Shown: positions 25,661 through 34,726, counted from the stretch's first letter. The stretch is 64,000 nucleotides of DNA from JADJYF01 sp050186725 (GCA_050186725.1 JBFWYG010000007.1:1-64000), one strand, 5' to 3'. Numbers and translations: made by a program. Notes: a model not told the origin generated them from the sequence alone.

Positions 25661-27313
25661 ATGGCGCGCATGACGCGGCCCGCGGGCGCGCCCGGTTCCG
25701 TGTATTTCGACTACCCGCACTTTGCCTTTAGCCCACCGCCGGAACTGGCGGGCGCCCGACCGCGCCACGCCGTCGCGGTGGTGGGCGCCGGTCCGGTCGG
25801 CCTCTGCGCGGCGCTCGCGCTGGCCCGGCAGGGTGTGCAGGTCGCGGTGCTGGACGACAAGGCCAGCGTCAACGATGGCAGCCGCGCGATCTGCATCGCG
25901 CGGCACAGCCTCGAGGGCCTGCAGCAACTCGGCGTGGCCGAGGCCTTCCTGGCCAAGGCCTTGCCGTGGACCCACGGGACCTCCTTCTACCGCGGCGCGC
26001 CGGTGTTCCGCCTCGAGATGGCGCACGACGAACACCACCGTTTCCACCCGATGTACAACCTGCAGCAGCAGTACATCGAGCAGTTCCTGGTGGACGCGGT
26101 GGCGGCCGAGCCACCCATCGAGCTCCGCTGGCAGAGCCGCGTGACCGCGGTCGAGGCGCGCGAGGACGGCGTGGCGCTCGGCGTCGCGACCCAGGCCGGT
26201 GACTATCGCCTCGAGGCCGACTACGTGGTGGCGGCCGACGGCGCGCGCAGTGCCGTGCGTCGCGCGCTTGGCCTGGAACTGCACGGCGAGGCCCATGAAG
26301 GTCGTTACGTGATCGTCGACGTACACCTGCCCTCGAGCCATCCGACCGAGAGGCGCGCGTTCTTCGACTGTCCGGGCAACCCGGGCAAGACCGTGCTGGT
26401 GCATCGTCAGCCGGACGACATCTGGCGCATCGACTACCAGCTGGACGACGGCGAGGACGAGGCGCTGGCGCTGGCGGAGGACACCATTCGCGCGCGTGTC
26501 GCGGCCATCATCGCCATGCTGGGCGAGACCGCGCCCTGGGCGCTCGAGTGGTGGAGCGTGTACAAGGCCTACACCCTGTGCCTCGACGACTACCGGCACG
26601 GCCGCGTGCTGTTCTGCGGCGACGCCGCGCACCTCGTGCCGATCTTCGGCGTGCGCGGGCTCAACTCGGGCTTTGCCGACGCGCAGAATCTCGCCTGGAA
26701 GCTGGCCGCCGTGACCCGCGGCGAGGCGCCCGACAGGCTGCTCGACAGCTATTCGCCCGAGCGGCGCGGCGCGACGCTCGACATCTTCGCCCAGGCGAGC
26801 AAGAGCACGCGCTTCATGGCGCCGCCGAGCCGCGGACACCGCCTGCTGCGGGACGCCGCGCTCGGCCTCGCGCGCGACCACGCCTTCGCGCGGCGGCTGC
26901 TCGATCCGCGCCAGTCGCAGCCCTACACCTATGCCGGCAGCGCGCTGTCCACGCCGGACGACGGCAGCTTCACGGCTGGGCCAGGACCGGGCGCGCCGCT
27001 GGTCAACCGTCGCCTCGGCGACGACAGCTTCCTGCTCGATCACCTCGGCGCGGGCTTCACCTGGCTGCACTTCGACCAGGTCGTGCCGGACGCGCTGGCG
27101 GCGATCGCCGCGCGCCTGCACCTCGGCGCGGCGCCCTTGCGCGTGCTGCGCCTGGACCCGGCGGACCCCGCCCTGGCCGATGCCTACGACGCGCGGCCGG
27201 GCACCTGCTACCTGGTGCGGCCAGACCGGCACGTGTGCGCGCGCTGGCGCCTATTCGACGGCGAGGCCGCGCTCGGCGCGTGGCGCCGCGCCTGCGGCGG
27301 CGTCGCGCCATGA
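25661..27313 (+). CDS. FAD-dependent aromatic monooxygenase (PheA/TfdB/MhpA family)
   Basis: A 550-residue single-component flavoprotein hydroxylase. The GxGxxG motif VVGAGPVGL is at residues 41-48, the DG-type segment YVVAADGARSAVRRALG near 190, and the FAD ribityl motif LFCGDAAHLVPIFGVRGLNSG near 320. A C-terminal thioredoxin-like domain (about 430-550) is typical of the phenol hydroxylase subfamily. Such enzymes ortho-hydroxylate phenolic rings using NAD(P)H and oxygen. ATG at 25661 is chosen; a second ATG at 25670 is possible. Its stop overlaps the start of the DUF2783 gene. Confidence 0.9.
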   Translation: MARMTRPAGAPGSVYFDYPHFAFSPPPELAGARPRHAVAVVGAGPVGLCAALALARQGVQVAVLDDKASVNDGSRAICIARHSLEGLQQLGVAEAFLAKALPWTHGTSFYRGAPVFRLEMAHDEHHRFHPMYNLQQQYIEQFLVDAVAAEPPIELRWQSRVTAVEAREDGVALGVATQAGDYRLEADYVVAADGARSAVRRALGLELHGEAHEGRYVIVDVHLPSSHPTERRAFFDCPGNPGKTVLVHRQPDDIWRIDYQLDDGEDEALALAEDTIRARVAAIIAMLGETAPWALEWWSVYKAYTLCLDDYRHGRVLFCGDAAHLVPIFGVRGLNSGFADAQNLAWKLAAVTRGEAPDRLLDSYSPERRGATLDIFAQASKSTRFMAPPSRGHRLLRDAALGLARDHAFARRLLDPRQSQPYTYAGSALSTPDDGSFTAGPGPGAPLVNRRLGDDSFLLDHLGAGFTWLHFDQVVPDALAAIAARLHLGAAPLRVLRLDPADPALADAYDARPGTCYLVRPDRHVCARWRLFDGEAALGAWRRACGGVAP

Positions 27314-27504
27314 GCGCGCTGGAAGCGGCGGCTTTCGAGGCGCTCTACGACCTGCTCGCGGCGGCCATCGACCGGGTCGGACCGGCGCGCGAAGCGGACT
27401 TCCTCGCGCGTCTCGCGCTGCTCTTGATGCACGCCGAGGTGGACGAGGCGGCGATCCGCGCCGCGCTCGCGGCGGCGGAGGCCAGCGTCGCCGAGTCCGG
27501 CTGA
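27310..27504 (+). CDS. DUF2783 small protein
   Basis: A 64-residue, probably helical, cytoplasmic protein whose segment LYDLLAAAIDRVGPAREADFLARLALLLM fits the DUF2783 family, known mainly as a small gene beside flavin monooxygenases. The ATGA overlap with the monooxygenase stop implies coupled translation in fixed ratio. It may assist folding or activity of the monooxygenase, but no function has been assigned to my knowledge. Confidence 0.8.
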   Translation: MSALEAAAFEALYDLLAAAIDRVGPAREADFLARLALLLMHAEVDEAAIRAALAAAEASVAESG

Positions 27505-27606
27505 GGGGGCACGCGGCCGGGCGCGGCTGTACCTTGCCGCCCGCAATCATCGACAATGCGCGCGCGGCCGCCGGGCCGCGTGATCACCGTTACGGGAGTT
27601 GTCGCC

Positions 27607-29130
27607 GTGAGCCCCATCAAGTCCGCCGATGTCATCCAGAGCGTGGCCGACGCGCTGCAGTACATTTCCTACTACCACCCGCCGGATTTCATCCGCAACG
27701 TCGCACGCGCCTACGAGTTGGAACAGTCCGACGCGGCGCGCGACGCCATGGCGCAGATCCTGATCAATTCGCGCATGTGCGCCGAGGGTCATCGGCCCAT
27801 CTGCCAGGACACCGGTATCGTCAACGTGTTCGTGAAGGTCGGCATGCAGGTGCGCTGGGCCGACGACATGGCGCTCGAGGACATGATCAACGAGGGCGTG
27901 CGCCGCGCCTACAACCATCCGGACAACAAGCTGCGCGCCTCGGTGCTGGCCGATCCGGCGGGCGCCCGGCAGAACACCAAGGACAACACCCCGGCGGTGA
28001 TCCACGTGCAGCTCGTGCCGGGTCACGAAGTGGACATCACCGTCGCGGCCAAGGGCGGCGGCTCGGAGAACAAGTCCAAGTTCGTGATGCTGAACCCGTC
28101 CGACAGCATCGTCGACTGGGTGCTGAAGATCGTGCCGACCATGGGCGCGGGCTGGTGTCCGCCCGGCATGCTCGGCATCGGCATCGGCGGCACCGCCGAG
28201 AAGGCCATGCTGATGGCCAAGGAAGCGCTGATGGACGACATCGACATGCAGGAGCTGATCGCGCGCGGCCCGTCGAATCGCATCGAAGAATTGCGCGTCG
28301 AGCTCTATGAGAAGGTCAACGCGCTCGGCATCGGCGCGCAAGGTCTGGGCGGTCTCACCACGGTGCTCGACGTCAAGATCAAGGACTACCCGACCCACGC
28401 GGCGTCATTGCCGGTGGCGATGATCCCGAACTGCGCGGCGACCCGCCACGTGCACTTCACGCTCGACGGCTCCGGCGTCGCCAAGTTGCCGGTACCGAAG
28501 CTCGAAGACTGGCCGAAGATCACCCGTTCGGTCGGCAACGCGCGGCGCGTCAATCTCGACACCGTCACCGCCGAGGACATCAAGACCTGGAAGCCGGGCG
28601 AGACTCTCTTGCTCTCCGGCGCGATGCTCACCGGCCGCGATGCGGCTCACAAGCGCATCCAGGATCTGTTCGCGCGCGGCGAGGGCCTGCCGCCCGGCGT
28701 CGACTTCACGGGCCGCTTCATCTACTACGTCGGGCCGGTCGACCCGGTGCGCGACGAGGTGGTGGGGCCTGCGGGCCCGACCACCGCGACACGCATGGAC
28801 AAGTTCACCGAGATGATGCTGGCCAAGACCGGGCTCATCGGCATGATCGGCAAGTCCGAGCGCGGCCCGGTGGCGATCGAGGCGATCAAGCGCCACCAGG
28901 CCGTGTACCTGATGGCGGTGGGTGGCGCGGCCTACCTGGTGTCCAAGGCGATCCGCGAGGCGCGGGTCGTGGCCTTCGCCGATCTCGGCATGGAAGCCAT
29001 CCACGAGTTCGTGGTGGAGGACATGCCGGTCACCGTGGCGGTGGACGCGAACGGCGTGTCGGTGCATGACACCGGGCCCAGGGAGTGGCAGGCCCGCATC
29101 GGCAAGATCCCGGTCAAGGTCGAAGCCTGA
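27607..29130 (+). CDS. Class I fumarate hydratase (iron-sulfur)
   Basis: A 507-residue oxygen-sensitive fumarase that interconverts fumarate and malate in the TCA cycle. The three likely [4Fe-4S] ligands lie in RPICQDTGIVNV, GAGWCPPGMLGIG and IPNCAATRHVHF. The substrate-binding KGGGSENKSK is also present. The two-domain length is normal. GTG at 27607 has GGGAG nine bases ahead and gives the family N-terminus; the frame upstream to 27556 is not protein-like. The gene is probably independent of the catabolic genes to its left. Confidence 0.95.
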   Translation: MSPIKSADVIQSVADALQYISYYHPPDFIRNVARAYELEQSDAARDAMAQILINSRMCAEGHRPICQDTGIVNVFVKVGMQVRWADDMALEDMINEGVRRAYNHPDNKLRASVLADPAGARQNTKDNTPAVIHVQLVPGHEVDITVAAKGGGSENKSKFVMLNPSDSIVDWVLKIVPTMGAGWCPPGMLGIGIGGTAEKAMLMAKEALMDDIDMQELIARGPSNRIEELRVELYEKVNALGIGAQGLGGLTTVLDVKIKDYPTHAASLPVAMIPNCAATRHVHFTLDGSGVAKLPVPKLEDWPKITRSVGNARRVNLDTVTAEDIKTWKPGETLLLSGAMLTGRDAAHKRIQDLFARGEGLPPGVDFTGRFIYYVGPVDPVRDEVVGPAGPTTATRMDKFTEMMLAKTGLIGMIGKSERGPVAIEAIKRHQAVYLMAVGGAAYLVSKAIREARVVAFADLGMEAIHEFVVEDMPVTVAVDANGVSVHDTGPREWQARIGKIPVKVEA

Positions 29131-29139
29131 ACGTCGGGT

Positions 29140-29163
29140 GCGCGCGGCACGTGGGCCGCGCGC
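29140..29163. terminator. Hairpin between fumarase and cysH (convergent)
   Basis: A 9-bp perfect stem (GCGCGCGGC / GCCGCGCGC) with a 6-base loop lies ten bases after the fumarase stop, followed by GCTTTCC. A terminator is inferred from position; the U-run is poor. Confidence 0.5.
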
Positions 29164-29178
29164 GCTTTCCGTGGGCCG

Positions 29179-29841
29179 TCAGCGCAGCAGCTGCAGCCCG
29201 CACTCCAGCTTGGCGCCGGGCTTGGTCGGGTCGACGTAGTCGTCGTTGTCCGGCACGCCGTGGCGCGCCAGGTAGGCGCTGAGCTCGGCGTCGCTCCAGG
29301 CATAGACCGGGGCGATACGCAGCGAATTGTGCGCGCCGCGCGACGCCACCCCCAGGCTGCCGCGAAACTCGTTCTGGTCGCGACGCACCCCGGTGAACCA
29401 CACGTCCGGCTTGAGCTCGTTGAACGCGCGCTCGAAGGGTTCGAGCTTGGTCTCGCGCACGAAGCCGTCGAAGCGCGGCGAATCCACCGCCGGCAGGCCG
29501 CCGTTGGCGGCGCGGCGCGCCACCGTCACGCGCGGCGTGTAAGTGCGCAGGTTGAGGCGCAGCCGCGCGGTCAATTCCTCGGCGTACTGGTAGGTGGCCG
29601 GCGTGTTGTAGCCGGTGTCGACCCAGATGACGGGGATATCGGGACAGGCACGGCTCACCATGTGCAGCAGCGCCGCGGAGTGAGGTCGGAAGTTGGTCGT
29701 CACCACCGGGTTGGTGGCGCGGGCCAGCGCCCAGGCGATGATGGCCTCGGCATCGAGGCCGACCAGTTCGGCATTGGCCTCGGCCAGGTGGCCCGGCAGG
29801 GTGAGCGGGTTGGTGCTGAAAGTCGCGCTGATCAGACTCAT
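29179..29841 (-). CDS. cysH: Phosphoadenosine phosphosulfate reductase
   Basis: A 220-residue PAPS reductase that makes sulfite from PAPS with thioredoxin. The PP-loop-like region NFRPHSAALLHM (near 56), IPVIWVDTGYNTPATYQYAE and WFTGVRRDQNEFRGSL are visible, and the catalytic cysteine is in the C-terminal LECGLQLLR. The usual histidine after ECGL is glutamine here and the tail is very short. No CC...CxxC cluster motif is present, so the enzyme should use PAPS rather than APS. ATG at 29841 with GGAGA upstream is preferred to the frame start at 29886. No cysIJ or cysDN is nearby. Confidence 0.88.
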   Translation of the reverse strand: MSLISATFSTNPLTLPGHLAEANAELVGLDAEAIIAWALARATNPVVTTNFRPHSAALLHMVSRACPDIPVIWVDTGYNTPATYQYAEELTARLRLNLRTYTPRVTVARRAANGGLPAVDSPRFDGFVRETKLEPFERAFNELKPDVWFTGVRRDQNEFRGSLGVASRGAHNSLRIAPVYAWSDAELSAYLARHGVPDNDDYVDPTKPGAKLECGLQLLR

Positions 29842-29954
29842 GCTGAGGTCTCCGTTCCGACCGCGTGAATTCTGCATCAAGCGCATTAAAGCCGTGAGTT
29901 TAATTCCTCATATGAATATAGCGCGGCCGCCAGCCCGGCGCGGCGGCCCGTCCT
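29842..29954 (-). promoter_or_regulatory. AT-rich spacer, probable cysH promoter region
   Basis: The 113 nt between the oxidoreductase stop and the cysH start contain an AT-rich patch (29884-29925) that stands out in this GC-rich DNA. It includes TTTAAT- and TATATT-like hexamers on the minus strand. LysR-type sulfur regulators such as CysB bind AT-rich sites, but no specific box could be assigned. Confidence 0.3.
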
Positions 29955-30974
29955 TCAAGCCCTGAAGTGCGGCATGACCTCCTCGGCGAACAGCGCGAGG
30001 TGCTCGTTCATGCGCTCGACCGGGTAGCCGGGCGGCACGGTCCACGAGTAGTAGCGCTCGATGCCGGTGGCTTCGACGTAGGCACCGATGATGTCCACCG
30101 CCTCGGTCGGCGTCACGCACTGGAGGATGCCGAGCCGCGCGAGGTCTTCGTCCGAGGCGAGCGGCGGAAACAGCGCCTGGCCGGCTTCGCCCAGCCACTG
30201 GTTGTAGACGTCTATCTGGTAACGCACGTGCGGCGCGACGGCGCGAAAGGTCTTGCGCGGCTCGCGGCTCGCGATGAGCCAGAAATGTCCGCCGGCCAGG
30301 CGCGGGGGGCCGGCACGGCCGCTCTCGGCCCAGGCGGCGCGGAACAGGCGCGACTGCTCGACCATGTCGGCCGTGCCGATGTAACCATCGCCCAGGCGCG
30401 CCGCGCGCCGCGCGGCGGCGGGGGCGAAACCGCCCACCCACAGGGGCGGCCGCGGTCGCTGGTGGGGCAGGGGCGTGAGGCGCACGCCGTCCAGGTGGTA
30501 ATGGCGACCGTGGAAGGTCACCGACTCGCCGTCCCACAGGCGACGGATGACCTCGAGGCCCTCGTCCGTGCGTGATGCGCGCTCCGAGGTGCCGACCCCC
30601 AGCGCCGCGAACTCCTGCGGGCGGTAGCCGACGCCCACCCCGAGTTCGAAGCGACCGCGGGACAGGAGATCGATGGCGGCGCCGTCCTCTGCCACCCGCA
30701 CCGCGTGGTGCAGGGGCAGGAGCAGCACGCCCGTGCCGATGCGGATGCGCTGCGTGGTGGCGGCAACCGCGGCGGCCATGGGCAGGATCGATGGTGAATG
30801 GCCGTCGTCACAGAAATGGTGCTCGGTCAGCCACACATCGTCGTAGCCGATGGTCTCCGCCCAGGCGATCTGGCGCAGGTGGGCGGCGTAGAGATCCGCG
30901 TAGTCGACCTGCCAGGCCTGCGGATTGCGCAGCGAATACCACAGACCGAAACGCAGCCCCGAGCGTGCAGACAT
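29955..30974 (-). CDS. LLM-class flavin-dependent oxidoreductase
   Basis: A 339-residue luciferase-like TIM-barrel enzyme. WLTEHHFCDDGHSPSI, RIRIGTGVLLLPLHHAVRVAE and SRGRFELGVGVGYRPQEF match the family and resemble the first LLM gene at 143-1165 in the WLTEHHF and GVG-GY motifs. Two adjacent ATG codons occur; the second (30974) lies seven bases after GGAG and is chosen. It reads toward cysH. FMN-dependent sulfonate monooxygenases (SsuD-like) belong to the same fold, so a sulfur link with cysH is possible but unproven. Confidence 0.9.
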   Translation of the reverse strand: MSARSGLRFGLWYSLRNPQAWQVDYADLYAAHLRQIAWAETIGYDDVWLTEHHFCDDGHSPSILPMAAAVAATTQRIRIGTGVLLLPLHHAVRVAEDGAAIDLLSRGRFELGVGVGYRPQEFAALGVGTSERASRTDEGLEVIRRLWDGESVTFHGRHYHLDGVRLTPLPHQRPRPPLWVGGFAPAAARRAARLGDGYIGTADMVEQSRLFRAAWAESGRAGPPRLAGGHFWLIASREPRKTFRAVAPHVRYQIDVYNQWLGEAGQALFPPLASDEDLARLGILQCVTPTEAVDIIGAYVEATGIERYYSWTVPPGYPVERMNEHLALFAEEVMPHFRA

Positions 30975-31034
30975 CATGACTCTCCCCAGAGGAATGGTGC
31001 CGATTCTAGGAAGGCGCGCGCGGGCGGCCAAGCC

Positions 31035-31799
31035 TCAGCGTGCGAGCGCGGCGGCGATGCCGGCCTCGTGGAAGTAGGCAAGCGGCACCTTGAACACCTC
31101 GGCGATGCGCTCCGCGCTCAGCACCCGCGCGGGCGTATCGCACAGCGGCGCGCGATCTTCGGTCAGCAGCAGCAGGCGATCGCAGTGACGCGCGGCGATG
31201 TTCAGGTCGTGCAGCACGACGAGCGCCGCGCCGCGGTCGCGCGCATGGCCGCGCAGCGCGGCGAGGATGTCGAGCTGGTAGCGTGGGTCCAGGTTCGCGA
31301 TGGGTTCGTCGGCCAGCAGCAGGCGATGCTCCCCTGCGAGCAGGCGGGCGACATGGACCCGCGCGAGCTCGCCGCCGGACAGGCGATCCGCGCGCCGCGT
31401 CGCCAGCGCTTCCAGGCCGCAGGTCTGCATCGCGCGGGTCACGGCGTTGTGATCGGCGCTGCTGAGGCGCTCGAGGGACGCCCCGTGGGCGAGCCGACCC
31501 AGCGCGACCACGGTCCGCACCGCGAGCGGCCAGTGCAGCACCGCCTGCTGCGGGTGGTAGCCGACCTGCCGCGCGCGTGACGCGGGTGTCAGCCCGAGCA
31601 GGGGCGCGCCGTCCAGGCACAGCGTGCCGCGCGCCGGCGCCTCGAGACCGGCGAGCACGCGCAGCAGGCTCGACTTGCCCGCGCCGTTCGGCCCGATCAC
31701 CCCGAGCGTCTCGCCTTCCTCCACGCTCAGATCGAGCCCCGTGAGCAGCGGCCTTCCGCCGCGGGCGATATCCACGCCGCGGAGTTCCAGCACGCTCAT
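31035..31799 (-). CDS. ABC importer ATP-binding protein (BtuD/FecE/HmuV type)
   Basis: A 254-residue ATPase. Walker A GPNGAGKSS is at about 35-43, the signature LSGGELARVHVARLL near 140, Walker B LLLADEPIANLD near 160, and the switch histidine in LVVLHDLNIAA near 193. It powers the permease encoded just upstream, whose stop overlaps this start (ATGA). The class imports cobalamin, heme or ferric siderophores; which one is not determined. It is the last gene of the three-gene import operon. Confidence 0.93.
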   Translation of the reverse strand: MSVLELRGVDIARGGRPLLTGLDLSVEEGETLGVIGPNGAGKSSLLRVLAGLEAPARGTLCLDGAPLLGLTPASRARQVGYHPQQAVLHWPLAVRTVVALGRLAHGASLERLSSADHNAVTRAMQTCGLEALATRRADRLSGGELARVHVARLLAGEHRLLLADEPIANLDPRYQLDILAALRGHARDRGAALVVLHDLNIAARHCDRLLLLTEDRAPLCDTPARVLSAERIAEVFKVPLAYFHEAGIAAALAR

Positions 31800-32785
31800 G
31801 CGCCGCCACTCCGCGCGCGCAGCACCAGGCGCAGGAAGAAGGGCGCGCCGAGCAGGGCGGTGACCACGCCGAGTTTGAGCTCGCCACCGGCGAGCGGCAC
31901 GCGCGTGCCGAGATCGGCGGCGAGCGTCAGCGCCGCGCCGCCGAAGGCGCTCGGCAGCACCAGCGCGCCCGGCCGGTGGTCGACCCACGGACGCAGCAGG
32001 TGCGGCACCACGAGACCCACGAAACCAATCACGCCGCTCACCGACACCGCCGCGCCCACCGCCAGCGCGCTGCCGGCGATGATGCGCGCGCGCACCGCGC
32101 CGAGCCGGATGCCGAGGCTCGCGGCGGTGTCCTCGCCGAGCGACAGCGCGTCCAGCGCGCGTCGGCCACTCAGCAGCAGCATCCAGCCGAGCGCCATGAA
32201 GGGCAGCGCCAGCAGCACGTGATCGAAACTGCGATTGGCCAGCGAGCCGAGTAGCCAGAAATAGATCTCGAAGGCGGCGAAGGGATTGGGCGAGAGGTTC
32301 AGCACCAGCGTGGTGAGCGCGCCGCACAGGCTGTTGATCGCGACGCCGGCCAGGATCACCGTGACCATGTCGGCGCCGCGGCCGGCCAGGCCCTGCAACA
32401 CGGCCACCGCCAGTAGCGCGCCGAACATGCCGCTCGCCGGCAGCAGCCAGAAGGCGCCGCTCGCGAGACCGCTGTAGAAGGCGATCACCGCGCCCAGCGC
32501 CGCGCCGCCGGACACGCCGATGATGCCGGGCTCGGACAGCGGATTGCGCAGCAGCCCCTGCAGCGCGGCGCCGGCCGCGCCGAGGCTCATGCCTACCATC
32601 ACGCCGAGCAGCGCGCGGGGCAGGCGGATCTCGCGCAGGATGAGCGTGGTGGGCGAGTCGTCATCAGGCGTCAGCAGCGCGGCCAACGCGCTGGGCGGAA
32701 TGAAACTCGGGCCGACCGACAGCGCGGCCAGGAACAGCAGCGCGGTGAGCGCGACCAGCGTCGGCAGCAGCGCACGGCTGTTCAT
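31796..32785 (-). CDS. ABC importer permease (BtuC/FecCD family)
   Basis: A 329-residue integral membrane protein with about ten hydrophobic segments. Family blocks are LREIRLPRALLGVMVGMSLG (near 51), GLLRNPLSEPGIIGVSGGAALGA and GVIGFVGLVVPHLLRPWVDHRP (near 250), the last being the coupling region that meets the ATPase. The ATG at 32785 overlaps the substrate-binding protein stop. Upstream frame extension to 32845 is inside the preceding gene and is rejected. Confidence 0.93.
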   Translation of the reverse strand: MNSRALLPTLVALTALLFLAALSVGPSFIPPSALAALLTPDDDSPTTLILREIRLPRALLGVMVGMSLGAAGAALQGLLRNPLSEPGIIGVSGGAALGAVIAFYSGLASGAFWLLPASGMFGALLAVAVLQGLAGRGADMVTVILAGVAINSLCGALTTLVLNLSPNPFAAFEIYFWLLGSLANRSFDHVLLALPFMALGWMLLLSGRRALDALSLGEDTAASLGIRLGAVRARIIAGSALAVGAAVSVSGVIGFVGLVVPHLLRPWVDHRPGALVLPSAFGGAALTLAADLGTRVPLAGGELKLGVVTALLGAPFFLRLVLRARSGGA

Positions 32786-33654
32786 GGCCGCGCCTCGCGC
32801 AGCTGCGCGACGGCCTCGGCGTTGAAGCTGCCGGGGCAGGTCCATAGCGCTTCGTCCAGCTCGGCGCGCCGCACCGGGTGTTCGCGCCGCGCGAACAGCG
32901 CGCGCAGCGCCGGTGCGTCGAGCTGCGCTTCGGCAAGGGAGGGCGCGGCCGCGCTGCGGCGACTGAACACCAGGACGTCCGGCGCGTGCAGCACCACGCG
33001 TTCCAGATCGAGATAGCCGCCATGGGTGAGGCCGATCCGCGCGGCGACGTTCTCGAGCCCCGCGTGGCGGAGCACGTCGTTCATCAGCGAGTCGGTGCCC
33101 TGCACGAAGCCGTTCGGCTGGTAGACCAGCGCGCTGCGCGGCGGGCTGGGCGCCGGCTGCGCGAGCGCCTGGTCGAGTCGCGCCAGCAGGCTCGCGGCGC
33201 GCGCCGTGGCGTCGAGCCGCGCGGCCACGCGTTCGAGCGTCTCGCGATAGTCGACGAAGCGGGCGGCGATCGGTACGGCCAGCACTTCCACGCCGACCCG
33301 CTCGAGCAGGTGGCTGGCATAGGCGGCGCTGCCCTGGTCGGTGAGCACCAGGTCCGGCGCCGCGGCCAGCACTTCCTCCACCGCGCCATGATTCACCGCC
33401 AGGCGCGCGGCGCGCGCCGCGAACGGGCTCAGGTTCGGATCGCGCGACAGCGAGGTGACCGAGACGATGCGCGCGTCATCGACGAGTTCGAACAGCAGGC
33501 TGTCGGTGCACAGATTCAACGACGCGACGCGCGCCGGCGCGGCGCCCGCGCCGCCCACCGGCAGCGCGAGCGCGCCCAGCAGGACTAGCGCGCGGCGCGC
33601 CGACGCCGCACGGCGTCGGCCAGCTCGTGCAGCAGCGGCTCGGTCGTGTCCCAT
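32782..33654 (-). CDS. Periplasmic substrate-binding protein (BtuF/FecB type)
   Basis: A 290-residue binding protein for the import operon. An Arg-rich N-region and hydrophobic stretch (ALVLLGALALPVGGAGA) form a signal peptide to about residue 38, followed by RVASLNLCTDSLLFELVDDARIVSVT and APDLVLTDQ, characteristic of the helical-backbone family. The only usable start codon in frame lies 70 bases inside the end of the DAHP synthase gene, an unusually long overlap. Cobalamin and ferric chelates are the likely ligand classes. Confidence 0.87.
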   Translation of the reverse strand: MGHDRAAAARAGRRRAASARRALVLLGALALPVGGAGAAPARVASLNLCTDSLLFELVDDARIVSVTSLSRDPNLSPFAARAARLAVNHGAVEEVLAAAPDLVLTDQGSAAYASHLLERVGVEVLAVPIAARFVDYRETLERVAARLDATARAASLLARLDQALAQPAPSPPRSALVYQPNGFVQGTDSLMNDVLRHAGLENVAARIGLTHGGYLDLERVVLHAPDVLVFSRRSAAAPSLAEAQLDAPALRALFARREHPVRRAELDEALWTCPGSFNAEAVAQLREARP

Positions 33655-34646
33655 GACATGCAGGCGTCGGTGATGCTCTGGCCATAGACCAGCGGGGTGG
33701 CGTCGGTGTGGTTCTGCTTGCCTTCCTTGAGATGGCTTTCGAGCATCACGCCCATGATGGTGTGCGCGCCGCCGGCGATCTGCGCGGCGACCTCGCGCGT
33801 GACGTCGGGCTGCTTGCGATGGTCCTTGCGACTGTTGCCGTGGCTGCAGTCCACCATCAGCCGATCGTCGAGACCCGCCGCGCGCAGCGCCGCCGCGGCC
33901 GCCGCGATCGAGGGCGCGTCATGGTTGGGACCGGCGTTGGAACCGCGCAGGATGAGGTGACAGGTGTCGTTGCCGCGGGTGCTGACGATGGCCGCGATGC
34001 TCTGCTTGGTCACCGACAGGAAATGATGGGGGTGGCGGGCGGCGCCGATGGCGTCGACCGCCACCTGCACGCTGCCGTCGGTGCCGTTCTTGAAGCCGAT
34101 GGGCATCGACGAGCCCGAGGCCAGCTCGCGGTGGATCTGGCTCTCGGTGGTGCGCGCGCCGATGGCGCCCCAGGCCATCAGGTCGGCGACGAACTGCGGC
34201 GTGATCACGTCGAGGAATTCGGAGCCCGCGGGCATGCCGCGATGGGCGAGGTCGAGCAGCAGGCGGCGCGCGGCGCGGAGCCCGTTGTTGATGTCGAAGG
34301 TACCGTCGAGATGCGGGTCGTTGATGAGCCCCTTCCAGCCGATGGTGGTGCGTGGCTTTTCGAAGTAGACGCGCATCACGATGCACAAGTCCGCGGCCAG
34401 CGCGCGCTTGGCGGCCTGCAGGTGATCGGCGTACTCCAGCGCCGCCTTCGGGTCGTGGATCGAGCACGGGCCGGTGACCACCAGCAGGCGATCGTCCTGG
34501 CCGCGCACGATGGCCTCGGCTTCGCGGCGCGCCTGGTTGACGGTGGTGGACGCCTGTTCGGAGACCGGCAGTTCCTCCATCAGGATGGCCGGCGGAATCA
34601 ACGGACGGTAACCGGCGATGCGTTCGTCGTCGGTGCTGTGAAACAT
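33585..34646 (-). CDS. 3-deoxy-7-phosphoheptulonate synthase, class I
   Basis: A 353-residue DAHP synthase of the AroG/AroF/AroH type, which condenses PEP with erythrose 4-phosphate in the first shikimate step. LLVVTGPCSIHDPKAALEYA (near 54), MRVYFEKPRTTIGWKGL and the metal/PEP sites in GSNAGPNHDAP and DCSHGNSRKDH are visible. The feedback-specific subtype (Phe, Tyr, Trp) cannot be told by eye. GGAG precedes the ATG. Its 3' end is overlapped by the binding-protein gene. Confidence 0.95.
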   Translation of the reverse strand: MFHSTDDERIAGYRPLIPPAILMEELPVSEQASTTVNQARREAEAIVRGQDDRLLVVTGPCSIHDPKAALEYADHLQAAKRALAADLCIVMRVYFEKPRTTIGWKGLINDPHLDGTFDINNGLRAARRLLLDLAHRGMPAGSEFLDVITPQFVADLMAWGAIGARTTESQIHRELASGSSMPIGFKNGTDGSVQVAVDAIGAARHPHHFLSVTKQSIAAIVSTRGNDTCHLILRGSNAGPNHDAPSIAAAAAALRAAGLDDRLMVDCSHGNSRKDHRKQPDVTREVAAQIAGGAHTIMGVMLESHLKEGKQNHTDATPLVYGQSITDACMSWDTTEPLLHELADAVRRRRAAR

Positions 34647-34726
34647 GGCAGAGGAGCTCCAGGGGCGGCGTCAGCGGGCCGTGCATGATAAAGCGGCACC
34701 AGATCCGATGCCAGTTGAAGGCGGCC

